A DNA stretch of 64,000 nucleotides, taken from Vanilla planifolia (taxonomy: Eukaryota; Streptophyta; Magnoliopsida; Asparagales; Orchidaceae). The notes under the pieces are model-generated. The model was given only the letters and a program-made list of their open reading frames with translations. It made no database searches and was not told where the DNA came from. Made by a program: the position numbers and the translations under genes. Below, one piece after another: positions 1 to 11,607 of the stretch (positions within the stretch are counted from its first letter, which is position 1; the number at the start of each line of letters is the position of its first letter). Where the stretch lies: positions 23,192,593 to 23,256,592 of the forward strand of contig CM043875.1 of NCBI GenBank assembly GCA_023846275.1, written 5' to 3'.

Positions 1-415
1 CAGCAATCGTGGAAGAGGAAGAAATACGAGTCAACTCGGAAGGGATTGGTAAATCTAAAATAAGAGGTATTTTGGTTCGACCAGAATTAAAACTGGTTCA
101 GTGGAAATTAAATCTGGTTCAGACGAAATTAAAACAGGATTTGCTGAAAATAAAAGGCAATTTGATGGACAACCAGGAAAAAATGTCTAGTATTTTTATT
201 GTCATAGATTTGGTCACAGGTAGGCTGAATGTTATAAAAAGCAGAGAGACGAATCAAAGAAAAATGCCGAATGCCACTATTGTCACAAGTAAGGGCACGT
301 GCAAGATAATTGTTATAAGAAGCAACGTGATGAAGAGCAAGCCAGTTTTGTAGAAGAAATGAATGATCAGCAGAAAGTGTTCATGGCTAGAACCGAAAAA
401 AAGTCTGACATCAGC
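1..415 (+). pseudogene. Copia-1 gag C-terminus with two zinc knuckles (broken)
   Basis: This is the nucleic-acid-binding tail of a copia Gag, which packages element RNA in virus-like particles. Two CX2CX4HX4C knuckles can be traced in the frame shared with pol. The first has its cysteine at 200, histidine at 215 and last cysteine at 230, but the expected first cysteine at 191 is now TAT and there are stops at 188 and 221. The second is complete at 272-313 (Cys 272, Cys 281, His 296, Cys 311) except for a stop at 290. A 114-codon open frame at 9-353 lies in another frame and is a chance reading. The N-terminal capsid part is outside the window. Confidence 0.8.
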
Positions 416-823
416 AAAATTTGGTTTTGGGACAGCGGCTGTTCTAATCATATGATAGGCTTCAAGCACCTGTTTAGTGAACTAGATGAGACACACAAAT
501 TGAAGGTTAAGTTGGAAGATGATAAAGTAATTCAAGTTGAAGGTAAAGGAACAATAGCAGTTTACACTAGTCAGCACAATACAAGGTTCTTACATGATGT
601 TTATTTCATTCCTCAACTAACACAAAATTTATTGAGTATTGGACAATTGATTGACAGCGGTTATTCTGTCATTTTTGAAGAGAAGAAGTGCACAATTATT
701 AACAAGGCTACACAACAAATCATGGCTATAGCAGAGATGACAACAAACAAATTATTTCCTTTGGAGATTTCAAGTATAGAGGAGAAGGTGATGGCTGTCA
801 AATTGTCAAACCTGAGTGAGATA
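416..823 (+). pseudogene. Copia-1 aspartic protease domain
   Basis: Retropepsin-like protease of the copia polyprotein, which would cut Gag-Pol into its parts. The catalytic Asp-Ser-Gly is at 431-439 within the context WDSGCSNHM, followed by the usual stretch of small beta-strand segments and the conserved NLLSIGQL motif near 625-650. This domain is open from 299 to 823 and keeps its catalytic triad, so it is one of the better-kept parts of the element. The frame then meets a TGA at 824 where the pre-integrase domain normally has Trp. There is no separate start; it is an internal part of gag-pol. Confidence 0.87.
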
Positions 824-1951
824 TGACATCTCAGGTATGGGCATTGGAATATTAAAGGACTTAATTAACTTAGTCAAAAGCATATGGTATTTGGTTTACC
901 AAAAATTCAAGAAATTGGTTTGTGTGAAGGCTGTATTTATGGCAAACAAACCAAACTGTCATTTCCCAAACCTCAAGCAATTAGAGCAACTCAAGTGCTT
1001 GAATTAGTTCACACAGATTTATGTGGACCAATGGAAATTGCATCTCTTGGAGGTATTGATGATTTGAGCAAAATGTCATAGGTGTTCTTTTTGAAAAACA
1101 AAAGCGAGACTTTTGAAATGCTCAAAAAATTTTAAGTCATGACTGAAAGACAAATTGGCAAGAAATTGAAGGTGCTCAGATCAGATCGAAGGGGAGAGTA
1201 CCAATCAAAAGAATTCAAGCAATTTTGTGAGCAGGAAGGTATTCAACAGCAGCTGACTACACCATATACTCCTGAGCAGAATGGTGTCGCTAAAAGAAAG
1301 AATAGAATAGTGGTGGAATTGGCTAGAAGCATGCTCAAATCAAAGGGGCTACCAAATCAATTTTGGGCTGAAGCTGTTGCAACAGCAGTATACATTCTGA
1401 ATATATCACCAACCAAAGCAGTGCTAAATCAAACTCCTTTTGAAGCATGGTTTAAGAGGAGTCCAAGTGTGGGACATCTTAAAGTCTTTGGCTGCATTAC
1501 ATACACCTTGCTCAGTTCACACAATCGAAGTAAATTGGATAAAAAATCAGAAAAATGCATATTTATTGGGTATTGTGTACAATCCAAAGGCTGCAGGTTG
1601 AATAACCCAACAAATGGAAAATTTGTGGTAAGTAGAAATGTACTGTTTGATGAGAATGCAAGCTGGATTTGGGCAGAGACAACACAAGCTGCAACAGCAG
1701 AAGTCTCAATTCAGAATGAAACTAAAGAAGATGAACAACAAACTTTAAGCTCCAACTGCAGCTCAGAATCAACACCCAGAAATCGATCTCCTGATTATCC
1801 TATAAGGAAGGTAAGAACAATACAAGAATTATATGAAACAACTCAAGTGTTGTATGTTACAGATCCAACAACATTTAAAGAGGCTGTAGAGAAGAAAGAA
1901 TGGCAGGAAGCACTGAAGAATGAGTTATTAGCAATAGAGCAGAATAAAACA
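824..1951 (+). pseudogene. Copia-1 GAG-pre-integrase and integrase (broken)
   Basis: Integrase would insert the element cDNA. The zinc-binding HHCC site is visible (His 827 and 839, Cys 923 and 932). The catalytic triad is D at 1016-1018 (motif HTDLCGP), D at 1184-1186 (RSDRRGEY), and at the third position, exactly 35 residues on, AAA (Lys) at 1292-1294 instead of Glu: a G-to-A change that should abolish catalysis. Other breaks are TGA at 824 and TAG at 1079-1081, both where the family has Trp, and TAA near 1133; a short in-frame deletion has removed a few residues before the IDD motif near 1057. The C-terminal part with the FGC and FIGY motifs runs on to 1951. Confidence 0.9.
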
Positions 1952-2818
1952 TGACAATTAGTTGAACCTCGTCAAGGGCGAAACATAATTGGAGTAAAAT
2001 AGGTGTATAAGACAAAGTTTGGAGCTGATGGAAGTGTTCAAAAACATAAAGCCAGGTTAGTTGCAAAGGGTTACTCTAAAAAATATGGAGCAAATTATGA
2101 AGAAACTTTCGCACCCGTTGCAAGGTTTGAGACCATCCGATTACTGTTAGCATTAGCAGCTCAATTAAAGCAACAAGTATACCAATTCAATGTCAAATCA
2201 GATTTCCTCAATGGTGACTTAATGGAGGAAGTATATGTTGAACAACCTAAAGGCTTCAAGGTTGAAGGAAAAGAAGATTGGGTATACAAATTGAATAAAG
2301 CCCTCTATGGCTTAAAACAGGCTCCAAGAGCTTGGTATAGCAAAATTGATTCTCATTTTCTGAAATCTGGATTTGAAAGAAGCAAAAATGAGCCAAATTT
2401 GTATGTGAAAAGAAAGGGATCTGAAGGCCTTCTAGTTGTGTGCTTGTATGTGGATGACATGACATACATGGGAACTAGTCAAGAGATGATTCAACAGTTC
2501 AAACAGTACATGCTACAGCAGTTTGAAATGACTGATCTTGGCAAGATGCATTACTTTCTTGGGCTCGAAGTAGAACAAAAGAGAGGGACCATATTCATTT
2601 CACAAAGGAAGTATGCAAGAGACCTCTTGAAGAAATTTGGGTTGGATGGTTGTAATTCTATTCCAACACCAATGAACCCAAATGAAAAATTGATGGCAGA
2701 CGACGGGACTGATGCAGTAGATCCTACTCAGTTTAGAAGCCTAGTTAGAGGTTTGATGTATCTAACTCACACTAGACCTGACATTTCATATCCAGTTGGA
2801 GTAATTTCAAGATTCAGG
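1952..2818 (+). pseudogene. Copia-1 reverse transcriptase (broken)
   Basis: Copia RT, the polymerase that copies element RNA. Visible motifs in order: KARLVAKGY, ETFAPVAR, the palm motif that is normally DVKSAFLNG, KALYGLKQAPRAWY, and YVDD at 2447-2458. The first catalytic Asp is replaced by Asn (AAT at 2189-2191), again G to A, so the enzyme would be dead even without the stops. TGA at 1952 and TAG at 2000 replace family Trp codons. The two Asp of YVDD are intact. The frame is open from 2003 to 2818, then a TAA follows where a Gln is expected. Confidence 0.92.
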
Positions 2819-3391
2819 TAAAATCCAACAAAATAACATTTTAGAGCAGCAAAGAGAATCCTTAGGTACATTACAGGTACTTATACACATGGACTTTTGT
2901 TTACAAAATCAGATTCATCATCTTTGGTAGGATACAGTGATAGTGATTGGGCTGGGTGTGTTGAAGATCGAAGAAGCACATCTGGGCATACATTTATCTT
3001 TGGCAACAATGCAATTAGTTGGAGTTCAAAGAAACAGGCCATTATTGCATTATCAACATCAGAAGCAGAATACAATGCAATATGCGCAACAGCATGTCAG
3101 GGAATCTGGTTAAGGCGTTTACTAACCGAAATAAATCAAGAACAGAACCAAGCAACTATTGCTTATTGTGATAACCAGTCAACCATTGCAATTGCCAAAA
3201 ATCCAGTACATCAAAATAGAACCAAGCATATCGAATTCAAATGCACTTTATCAGGGAGCTGATTGAGAAGGGAGAAATTGAACACAATACATTGGGACAG
3301 AAGATCAGACAGCAAACGTTCTGACTAAAGCTTTACCAAGAAGCAAATTCGAATATTTTTTAGACAAATTGGGTGTAGTGAAGTTTGAATC
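2819..3391 (+). pseudogene. Copia-1 RNase H (broken)
   Basis: RNase H domain that would remove the RNA strand during reverse transcription. The motifs SDSDWAGC (near 2940), TSGHTF, ISWSSKKQ, ALSTSEAEYNA (near 3050), WLRRLL and DNQSTIAIAKNPV (near 3170) carry the acidic residues of the active site. Stops lie at 2819 and 2840 where Gln is expected (CAA to TAA). After 3237 the reading moves through two other frames, and the C-terminal ANVLTKAL-type motif is still legible at about 3310-3340. The domain runs straight into the polypurine tract. Confidence 0.9.
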
Positions 3392-3400
3392 AAGGGGGAG
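3392..3400 (+). promoter_or_regulatory. Copia-1 polypurine tract
   Basis: The purine run AAGGGGGAG directly precedes the TG of the 3' LTR; this is the plus-strand primer in LTR retrotransposons and fixes the LTR start at 3401. Confidence 0.88.
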
Positions 3401-3940
3401 TGTTGGAAATTTGATTCAAACTTGACACTTGTCAGTCAACGAGTCAACTGTGTCAAATGTGTCAGTCAACCGTGTCAAACGGTTTTGCTTTTTTCCAGTT
3501 GCGTTCGTGGGTTGGTGGGTTAGTGAGCTGGCGTGATTAGTGGCGCATTAATGAAGTCTGTTAAGCCTACATTAGGCTATTTAAGCATGTAATTAGTCTC
3601 TTGTTTAATGAATGAATTAAGCAGGAGACTAATTACATGCTTAAATAGCCTAATATAGGCTTAATAGACTTCATTAATGCGCCACTAATCACGCCAACTC
3701 ACTAAACCACTAACCCACGAACGCAGCTGGAAAAACACAAAATCGTTTGACACGGTTGACTAATACATTTGACACAATCTGTTAAGCCTACATTAGGCTA
3801 TTTAAGCATGTAATTAGTCTCTTGTTTAATGAATGAATTAAGGAGCTTATTTTATTTTCCACTTTCCATCTATTTGCTGTTCCGCCGTTCCGTCCCTTCC
3901 GTCGTCTTTTACCTTAGGGTTTAGAACCGAAACCCTAACA
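3401..3940 (+). repeat. Copia-1 3' LTR with internal snap-back duplication
   Basis: The LTR begins TGTTGGAAAT straight after the polypurine tract and ends ACCCTAACA, giving TG...CA ends and 540 bp. Its centre is unusual: 3449-3600 and 3625-3776 form an inverted repeat of 152-bp arms around a 24-base loop, and 3557-3620 recurs without change at 3778-3841. The LTR therefore seems to have gained an inverted copy of its own U3/R region plus a short direct copy. The 5' LTR is not in the window, so I cannot say whether this is a family trait. Confidence 0.88.
3449..3776. repeat. Long inverted repeat (152-bp arms, 24-base loop)
   Basis: The left arm 3449-3600 and right arm 3625-3776 are near-perfect reverse complements with a handful of mismatches and no large gap. 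The loop 3601-3624 is the sequence that follows the left arm in the direct copy as well. Transcription would give a long RNA hairpin. Confidence 0.93.
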
Positions 3941-4680
3941 TATAAGAGCTCATAGAATATATCATTCTCCCTTAATCACGTCAGAAATGAAAATATATAG
4001 CACATAAAGCATGGAACGTCTTTTACTACTCAACTAAGTATATGTTGACATAGAGAACTAAACAGATTGAATGTCCTGCTCATGCCCTTGTATGGTGACG
4101 AAGAAAACCCTTCTAGCCTTCCAAAATTTCAATCGCTTTCTAGGGTTCATATGACCTGTCGTATCAATTGTTCACTCTGCAAACTGTTTAATCATATGCA
4201 TTAAAAAAAATTAAAAAAAAAAAAAAATAAATAAATAAAAGAATGAACTCCTCATAATGTTTAATTGTCTACTCCTGTAAACAGTTTGATCATATGCTCA
4301 ACAAACAAAAAAAGGAAAAGAACGAGTTCCTCATAATGCTTAATTCTGATAAATAAAACCAGCTAGGTTTATGAATACTTGAGAAATCCAAACAATGTCG
4401 TGGCATTTTTCAATCTGTTGCATCCCAAGAGGACGCGAAGGAGCAGCAAAGACAATTTTACCAGTCAAAACATCGAATTAGCCTTCAAAGGATTTAACAG
4501 ATGCCATCTCGTGACCATTCCATTATAAATCTATAACCCACAGATCCATTCCTAACAAAGCAATGAAAAATAAACTCCACCCTTTGAACTATACAACACA
4601 TGGTTGTAGAATGACAATTGCTTTTTGGTCTCCAATCCTCTGCTTAACCTATGGAAAAGAGATAAACATATAATGATATC
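3941..4680. other. Unassigned sequence with a diverged tandem duplication
   Basis: No gene or transposon domain is recognised. A block of about 70-85 bp is present twice, at about 4181-4266 and 4280-4346: both copies start with an AACWGTTTRATCATATGC-like core and end with a shared CTCATAATG-TTAATT string, with A-rich runs (4201-4240) in the middle. The rest could be low-copy host DNA. Confidence 0.5.
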
Positions 4681-5399
4681 TATGAGTCCATCATTTTCTT
4701 CATAATTAAACTTCTCATTAGCAAGGTTTTATATTATCCTCAATTAATCTTTTTTGTTTCAATCTCAAAATTATCTTTATAATGAAAAAAATATAAGCAT
4801 CTTATTATATTATTATGTTCATTATCTTCTTTATTATCAATAATAATTATGTTTACTTTAATGATCTTTTTTTATAACTTTGTTGTTTATCTTCTTCAAT
4901 AAAAATAAATATTTAATTAACCATTCTATGACTTGATTTTTCATATTTATAACATTTTTCTTCTATCTCTTGAGGATTATTAATTACAGTATTTTCAGAA
5001 ATTTTTTAATTTGATATAAAAGGTGGAATCTTAGGTTTAACAAAAGACAGTTGATGTTCCTCTTCGAAATTTAGTTTGTTTATTAAGGAATTATTCTTTT
5101 CTAATCTTTCAAAATAAAGTGTTAAAAAAAGTATTCTCTAGAATTTGTGTCATGAAAAACCATGTTATTTCTAATTTTTATTATAAGATCTCTTATAAAT
5201 TTATTAGTCAATTGCCTATCTATGTCTAATATTTAATCCTGTGTGCTAGGTCATTAAATTGATTATGATATTATGTAAACTACTAATTACTTTGCCTTAA
5301 GCTTTAAAGCCTACTATGAAGTTCTTCATCATGAAATCTGTTATAGTACTCATCATTAATATATTTATTTTTTTATTTCCTATTAAGTGATTGATGTTC

Positions 5400-5950
5400 T
5401 ACTTAATCTTTGTTATTTAAACCAATTATTACTTAAAAAAATTAGTTGGACCTACAAACTTTACTTTTATAAAACTAGTTTTCTATATTCATCAATTTTA
5501 TATCATTAAAATAAATCATCGCATTGAGTAGTCCAACCCAAAAATTAAGTTGGGTTATGACTTCCACCAAAAATAGAAACATCATAATTAATCTTACTAT
5601 GAATCCTAAAATTACTATCCTTATAGTTTTGATTTTGAATCATCCAATTTGTGTCATTTCTTAGTGATCTCGATTTATTATAAGTTTGTCCTTCAAATTG
5701 ACTTTCAAAATTTTATAGAGGAGTTCTATTTATATTATGATTATTAATCTTAAGGCCCTTGATATCCTTATATAAATCATAAATTAATTTGTTAATGTGT
5801 CAATTTGAGTGTTTGTTTGGCTTTCAAAAGTATCCCAATTTTCTTTTAAAATATCAAATTTCTCCATTTTTTTTCTATAATACATGGTAATTAATTTAAG
5901 TTTTTCATATAGAATGATTATAAAGGATTTAAAGGGATGTTAAATTTAAA
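5400..5950 (-). pseudogene. Gypsy-1 gag fragment
   Basis: On the minus strand, near 5580-5465, the reading FGGSHNPT, stop, FLGWTT..DDLF, then YKIDEYRK matches the plant gypsy Gag core, where a short F-G-x-x-x-P stretch is followed by FLxWxxxxExxF and a Lys-rich helix. Before it lies a hydrophilic stretch rich in Asn, Gln and Arg (5760-5590), as is usual upstream of this core. Stops and frame changes are frequent. This is family recognition by eye, so moderate confidence. Confidence 0.5.
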
Positions 5951-7156
5951 TTTTAAATAATAGATGATATAATGCAAATAAAGGTGACTTAAAAAAATAA
6001 TTTTTAAAGGGGGTCTATGCAAATAAAATTAAGGTTAGCAAGAAAAAACTAAATTTAATACTTGCAAAAGTCAACTAAGAGTATCTAGAGGAGATTAAGT
6101 GATGCCAATGTATGCAAAATACATTTCATAATAAACAAGTAGTAATTTAATGGTTCCTATGCAATATGTTTTAAGCAAAATTATTCAAGAATTTAAATCA
6201 AGATCTCTCATTTATATGTGACAATCAAATTTGGGTAAGGTAACTTAAAGCAAAATTAGGATAACTTGAAGTAGAGAAATCAATGTAAGCTTATCTACAA
6301 GATTGCAAATAAAGAAGGTCTTCTGATAAGCTCTTAATTTGAGATCTAAAACCTTATAAAGGTAATATAAAATCCAAGTATTTGTAAAATTGTCTCATTT
6401 GCAAATGAACTAGTCAAATAAACAAAACCCTTTAGATCTAACTCCTTGTCTTTTGATCTTGACTATACTCTTCCTAATTTACATGTTTGTAATTATCCTC
6501 CTTATTTATATCACCTTTGATAAGAACTTTTGATGAACACTAGTGATAAGCATTTTTTAAAAGTACTTATGCAAATCTAAACTAAGCGTTAAATAAACTA
6601 ATTCTTTAATCTAGTTTAGTCTCAAGAAAGTCTGATTTAGGAGAGCAATTGCATAGGTCATGCACTATTGGGCTTGTGATTTGATAATGCAACCTGGTTC
6701 GATGAGCTTGAAGGTTTAGTAGCATGGGCAGTTTGATATCTTGATAAAGCACATTCAAAACATGTGTCGACTCAACAAGTGCTAGCCTGGTTTAGGCTGG
6801 ACAAGTTTTGCACATCACCAGATCTACATTAAGGCTTTCAACACTAACTTATCACTTTGAAGGCTAGAAAAGGAATAATGACACTAATGTTTGAGTAGAA
6901 TATTTGTAGGCACTTATCATGGTCATGATAAAGACACATATGTGCAATGATAGAGACACTTGCATGTAGCGAAGAAGCACTCATGTAGTAGCATGAACAT
7001 GTTCATGTAGCCACAAGGACTCACATGTAGACATTATGCATGCCTTGAGATGCATGCATGACTAGGTGTGCATTAGAACTAAACTAAGAGAATTTAGGAA
7101 TAAAGACCTTTGACTAAGATGGTTTCCTTAACTCTGACACCAAATAAATCTTTAAG

Positions 7157-7168
7157 GCTCTTATACCA
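7157..7168 (-). other. Gypsy-1 primer-binding site (initiator tRNA-Met)
   Basis: GCTCTTATACCA on the plus strand is the reverse complement of the plant tRNA-iMet primer site with one mismatch, adjoining the inner LTR edge. A second, poorer look-alike sits at about 7134-7145. Confidence 0.65.
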
Positions 7169-7976
7169 AATTAATAGATGACATGATGAGAGACGAAGAA
7201 CTCATACAACAATATGAGGATGATAATGATGGTAAGTGGAGATAAGCCCTAATCTTTTAAATAGAGTTGTGCCCTTCTAGGCACATGGTGAGAGTTCTTC
7301 AAGGCTTTAATTTCAATTCATTTCAAAAATTCTTAATTATATCACTTTATAATTATTTATAATCTTAACATAAAAAGACAAAATAGACTCACTTAATCTT
7401 TATCTATATAATGAAAAGGCATGAAATAATAAGACATACTCACCTTTTTTTTATAAAGCCAAGATTTTGTTAAATGAGTGAGTGAGGACACTGACACAAC
7501 ATCAACCCTATGTGGGTTGATATGGATCAAGCACAGTGGACTGTGTGGCTTGGCATAGGTTAATAAGAAGAGTAGGCTATACATGATAAATTAGCGGTGG
7601 TTAACGAAGACAAACTGCGACTAGTGACAAAAATAATTTCAGTTTTAAGTCATTTTGACCAATTTTTGCACATGTTGAACTACAAGGTTGCTACATATAT
7701 TTCTTGGACTAAACTTGAAGATGAAAATATATAAAAACTATCAACTAATTTTCAAATGATTTAAATAAAATATAGATACAAATAACTTGACTAACTAACA
7801 AAAAAAATTAAAATATATGATAAATAAGAATCAACTATAATCAAACTCTACTATGATAATTATAATAGAGACTAATGAAAAGTAGATGAGTTAATTCTAG
7901 TATAGTTTTGAGTCTAAATACGACTAGTATATCTCCAAGTAGAACCTTGTGTGATGTGTGGGATACTACTGCATCA
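7169..7976 (-). repeat. Gypsy-1 5' LTR
   Basis: About 0.8 kb. Its outer end (plus strand ...GGATACTACTGCATCA, 7976) and its run of blocks at 7740-7976 parallel 30760-30971 of Gypsy-2: an 'AGATACAAATAACTTGA' string, a 'GAGACTAATGAAAA' string and the terminal 'ACTACxxCATCA'. The inner end (7171-7186) parallels the inner ends of the Gypsy-2 LTRs. It is about half their length, so much of the middle is missing or has diverged beyond recognition. Confidence 0.65.
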
Positions 7977-10430
7977 GACCTTGATATATGAAGATGATAA
8001 GATTATGATATTCAGGCATCACTTATGCACTATAAAATATTGATGTCTTAATAGATGATAGGATTATAATTTTTAGGTAGCGTGAATGTGTTTATAGATG
8101 ATGAGATTAGGATATATATGCATCACTCATTCTCTGTGGGGTGCATTTACTAAAACTACCATTACAAACAATTTTTGTAAGGCCTCAACATGTAAAATAA
8201 CATAATATGATACGAGTGTTGGGTAGCTACATTATGTCTATGAGCAATGGTTTAGTTGATGATCATATGATAAATAAAAAAATGAAAAAAATGGAAAATA
8301 AAAAATAAAAAATAAAAAATGAAAATGGAATAAGTGAGATAACAATATTGAGGAGAGAAGGCTTAAATAGTGAAAAGATGAATATATATGAAAAGGTGAA
8401 AAAAGAAAAAGAGAAACAAATAAAACAAAACATGAAAAAAGAATAATTGATTATATGCATATATGATTGCATTTAATGATGATTATATATATAAATATGA
8501 AAATATCTCACATTATGATCTATTTGTATTATCTCAATAGAGTAATAGTGATTTGTTTATATGTATATTAAGTGCATTAATTTATAGATGCAATGATATG
8601 GAATTTTTTAGTTATTTCAATATTTCTTATTCTCACTTTTAGATTTAAATATTATTTATTTTTTAGAGTTATCTATTGAGCTTTAGGTTTTTTATTTATT
8701 CAACTTATATTACAAAACATACTACTGGCACATAGAGAAGATAGGTTAAGGTGGCAATCGGATGAAAAATTATTTATCATAATACTTTGAGTGAAGTGCA
8801 TTTGTATAATTTTGAGATTTATCAAATTTGGTAAGATAATAAGCTAGTAGTTTTACTTATTTTAATAAAAATGAGAATTTGAAGTTGTACCATCATTTCA
8901 TTCTTAAGTGATTGGTTGGGTCCTCACATTCCATTTTATTACTGTGATTAATTTCATAATGATTATGCATTTTGGTAATTAGCATAGCAATACAAGCAAG
9001 ATGTGACAAGTTGATACTAAAGTAATTGATCTCCTTAGGAAAGTAGTGAAAATCATTATGTTAATGAGTGAGGATACTAACACAAAATGTGTATCCTATA
9101 CACATATAAAATAAATAAATGTCATGTTGTAATTTATCTATATATTAATGCAAATACTAATTTGGGAAAGGATGGTTGAAGAAGATTCAAATGTAGTTGA
9201 GTCTCATGCTTTGTAAGAGCTAAAGAAATGAAAAAATAGACTAAAAATCAAAATAATCCTATGTAATCTACTTCTTTATCATTAGTTCCTACATAAGAAA
9301 AGGGAAAATATGATATGGAAAAAAGTCTTAATCAATTTCATTTCTTGCATCCATATTATTTAAGGGACAACCAAATCCTTGTGCCATAAAACATTGGATT
9401 AAGAAGATAAATAGAATTTTCATTAGTAAGTTTTGTCCAAAAAATAGAAAAGTTAGCTCCCTACACCATTTCTAGAAAATGATGTTGATTTGTAGCAGAA
9501 GTCCTACAACTATATCAAATTTAAAAACAAAGCTTTGTAGAATACAACCTAGAATGAAGTTGTAAGAGATTTTGAATAGTGGTATGTTTCTACATCTAAA
9601 AGAGAATAGATAAGGAAAAATATAATGAATTTGACTTAGAAAGGACCAATAATGACCAAATATGAATGAGAATTTAATAGATTGTTTAGATAATCCTCAT
9701 CTGTAACTAACTCTAAAGCTTAAAGATATTTTATGTTTAAAAGAGATATGAGGCTTGAAATAAAATCGGCATTACTTATTTTAGAAGGTATAGATTTTGT
9801 AGAATTGATAAAAAAATGTCATATTGATAAAACAAAATTTATTAGCTATAAGGTCTTTAAAGAAATAATAAAAGAAAGTGGAATCAATGAGAGTGAAATG
9901 TAAACACTTTCTCAAAAGAAATCTTACAAAAGAAGATTTGAAACAACATCCAATGAATGGGCTTCACAATATTTGCATTGTAAAAAAATTCATAAGGGCT
10001 ACTATTTGTATGAATATCAATTTCTTAGGATGGATACATTAATAGTAGTTGTTTAATGTAATTGTTTTTATCTCACTTACCAATTTATAAAAGACAACTC
10101 TTAGAGATTAGCTATTACTCCATCTAGTACGGAGAAAAGACATTGAAATATAATACATAGTATAATCCAATAATCACTTAAAGTAATTCATGTATCTTAT
10201 AAAACCTTGTAAATGAACATGAAATGTGCATCAACATCCTATGATCTAACAAGATATGCCTTAGGGTACATTAGTGTATAATACATATAACATATACACA
10301 AACATGCATAGCAACAATATAAAATATCACATAATGCATCTAGACTCAATACAAACAAAAGATGTTCAAGCTATTATGGAAGTGTTATATGGATGCATAC
10401 TATCTTATTTTTATGGATGACAAAACCACA
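7977..10430. other. Unassigned AT-rich sequence
   Basis: No coding region longer than a chance open frame. 8265-8440 is low-complexity A/T sequence (AAAATAAAAAAT-type runs); the open frames over it on either strand are composition artefacts. 9180-10100 may contain the decayed gag/integrase part of Copia-2, since it lies upstream of Copia-2 RT on the same strand, but I could not match any motif. Confidence 0.4.
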
Positions 10431-10442
10431 TAAAAAACAACT

Positions 10443-11400
10443 AAATGTCAAGACAATCTTTCTTTATGGTGTCTTGGATAAAATGTTTTTCTTGGTACAT
10501 CCTAAAGGATTCTAAGTTACAGGCTAGGAGAAGCTAGTGTGTAAAATTCAAAAGAGTTTGCATAACGTTGAAGAAAGCTTCAGGGTGGTGGTGCATATGT
10601 TTTAATACCTTATATAGAATCCTAATTGCATATGAAGTGACATGAACTATTGTTATTACTTGTACATGTTTGATGACTATTACATGTTTATATTATTGTA
10701 CATTGATAACATGATTACCACGTCAAGGATAAGATCTATGAATTGAAGATGGATGTGCTTGCCATCAAAATTTGAAGGCATTTTGGGCTACAAAGCCATA
10801 TTACAAGAATGCATATTTCAAGGATCAAATTTGGGTTAATAATAAAACTAACTGAACATGGATGTATTTAGAAGATTCCAAAATGGATCAATATTTCATC
10901 AAAAAGATCCAAGCATACTTAAGAAATGACATTTTATGACAAAGATAGCATACTTCAATTGGTAGTCTTATTTATGTCATGATTTTTGTAAGACTAGAAA
11001 TTGTATATGTAGTAGAGTTAGCAAACAATTTCATTAACAATCCAAATAAAAAAATTAAAATGAAATGACTAAATTATTTGAGAGGAGTAATAGGTGTGGG
11101 AAAAAAAGGAAGGTGTAATTTGATGGTAGCATGTTGACATTGATCTTGGAGAATATTTAGTTAGTCAAAAGGGCATTTATGTGTATGTACATACTATTGA
11201 TGGTATGGCAAAAGGCTATAAGTCACAACTTTAGAATGTCTAGTGGTCTTAACTACAAAGACTAAGCTCATAGCCGTCTCAAATGCTAATAATGAAATGA
11301 CATTACTTAGAATTACTCTAAAAGAAGTTAAAAAGGAGAAACACAATTGTGACCCATTCAATGATAATTAAAATGTAATTTATTAGATAAAAAAATCTCA
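10443..11400 (+). pseudogene. Copia-2 RT and RNase H remnants
   Basis: Copia RT is recognisable piecewise. At 10443-10570 the palm motif survives as NVKTIFLYG, then a HPKGF segment, then VCKIQKSLH, matching the family pattern DVKTAFLxG...QPxGF...VCKLxKSLYGLKQ. At 10692-10713 LLYIDNM stands for LLYVDDM, with the second Asp changed to Asn. At 10930-11130 the reading IGSLMYVM, then NPNKK and LNYLRG matches the RT-RNase H connection. At 11240-11300 a KLIAVSNA-like stretch stands for the LSTTEAEY region. No enzyme could be made from this. Confidence 0.6.
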
Positions 11401-11607
11401 CATTGATTTCTTTAGCAAAGGAAATTTACCTTTGATACCACCATATCGAAAGTTTGGTTAATAGATTGTCATTGACGAAACTCCTGGTGATGGAAATTAA
11501 AAAGATATGAAAACAATGTTAAATACTACTAACAAACTAAAGATTTTTCAAGTGCAATTGACTTATCTACAAAATAAATGACATGCTTGCTTTAAGAAGT
11601 GGAAGAT

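Larger units (their letters stand above)
1..3940 (+). mobile_element. Copia-1: Ty1/copia LTR retrotransposon, 5' end outside the window
   Basis: A degraded Ty1/copia element runs from the window edge to the end of its 3' LTR. The order gag knuckles, protease, integrase, RT, RNase H, polypurine tract, LTR is diagnostic of the copia superfamily. From about 200 to 3240 nearly all of the coding matter stays in one frame (codon starts at positions equal to 2 modulo 3), interrupted by stop codons rather than frameshifts; frameshifts appear only in the last 150 bases of RNase H. The 5' LTR and most of gag lie outside, so element age from LTR divergence cannot be read here. The five bases after the 3' LTR, TATAA (3941-3945), would be one target-site copy. 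The lineage (Tork-like from the CSNHM protease motif) is only a suggestion. Confidence 0.93.
4680..7976 (-). mobile_element. Gypsy-1: Ty3/gypsy remnant, 5' part only
   Basis: On the minus strand this reads 5' LTR (7976-7169), primer-binding site, untranslated leader, then a heavily decayed gag (about 5950-5400, perhaps on to 4700). Its LTR resembles the Gypsy-2 LTRs, so both belong to one family. Pol and the 3' LTR are not recognisable; the left limit is arbitrary because the sequence fades into AT-rich DNA near 4700. The leader (about 5950-7156) has no coding content that I can see. Confidence 0.6.

Noticed and set aside
8263..8472. A 69-codon minus-strand frame that looks like a membrane protein (Phe/Ile-rich)
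   Set aside because: It is the translation of low-complexity A/T sequence.
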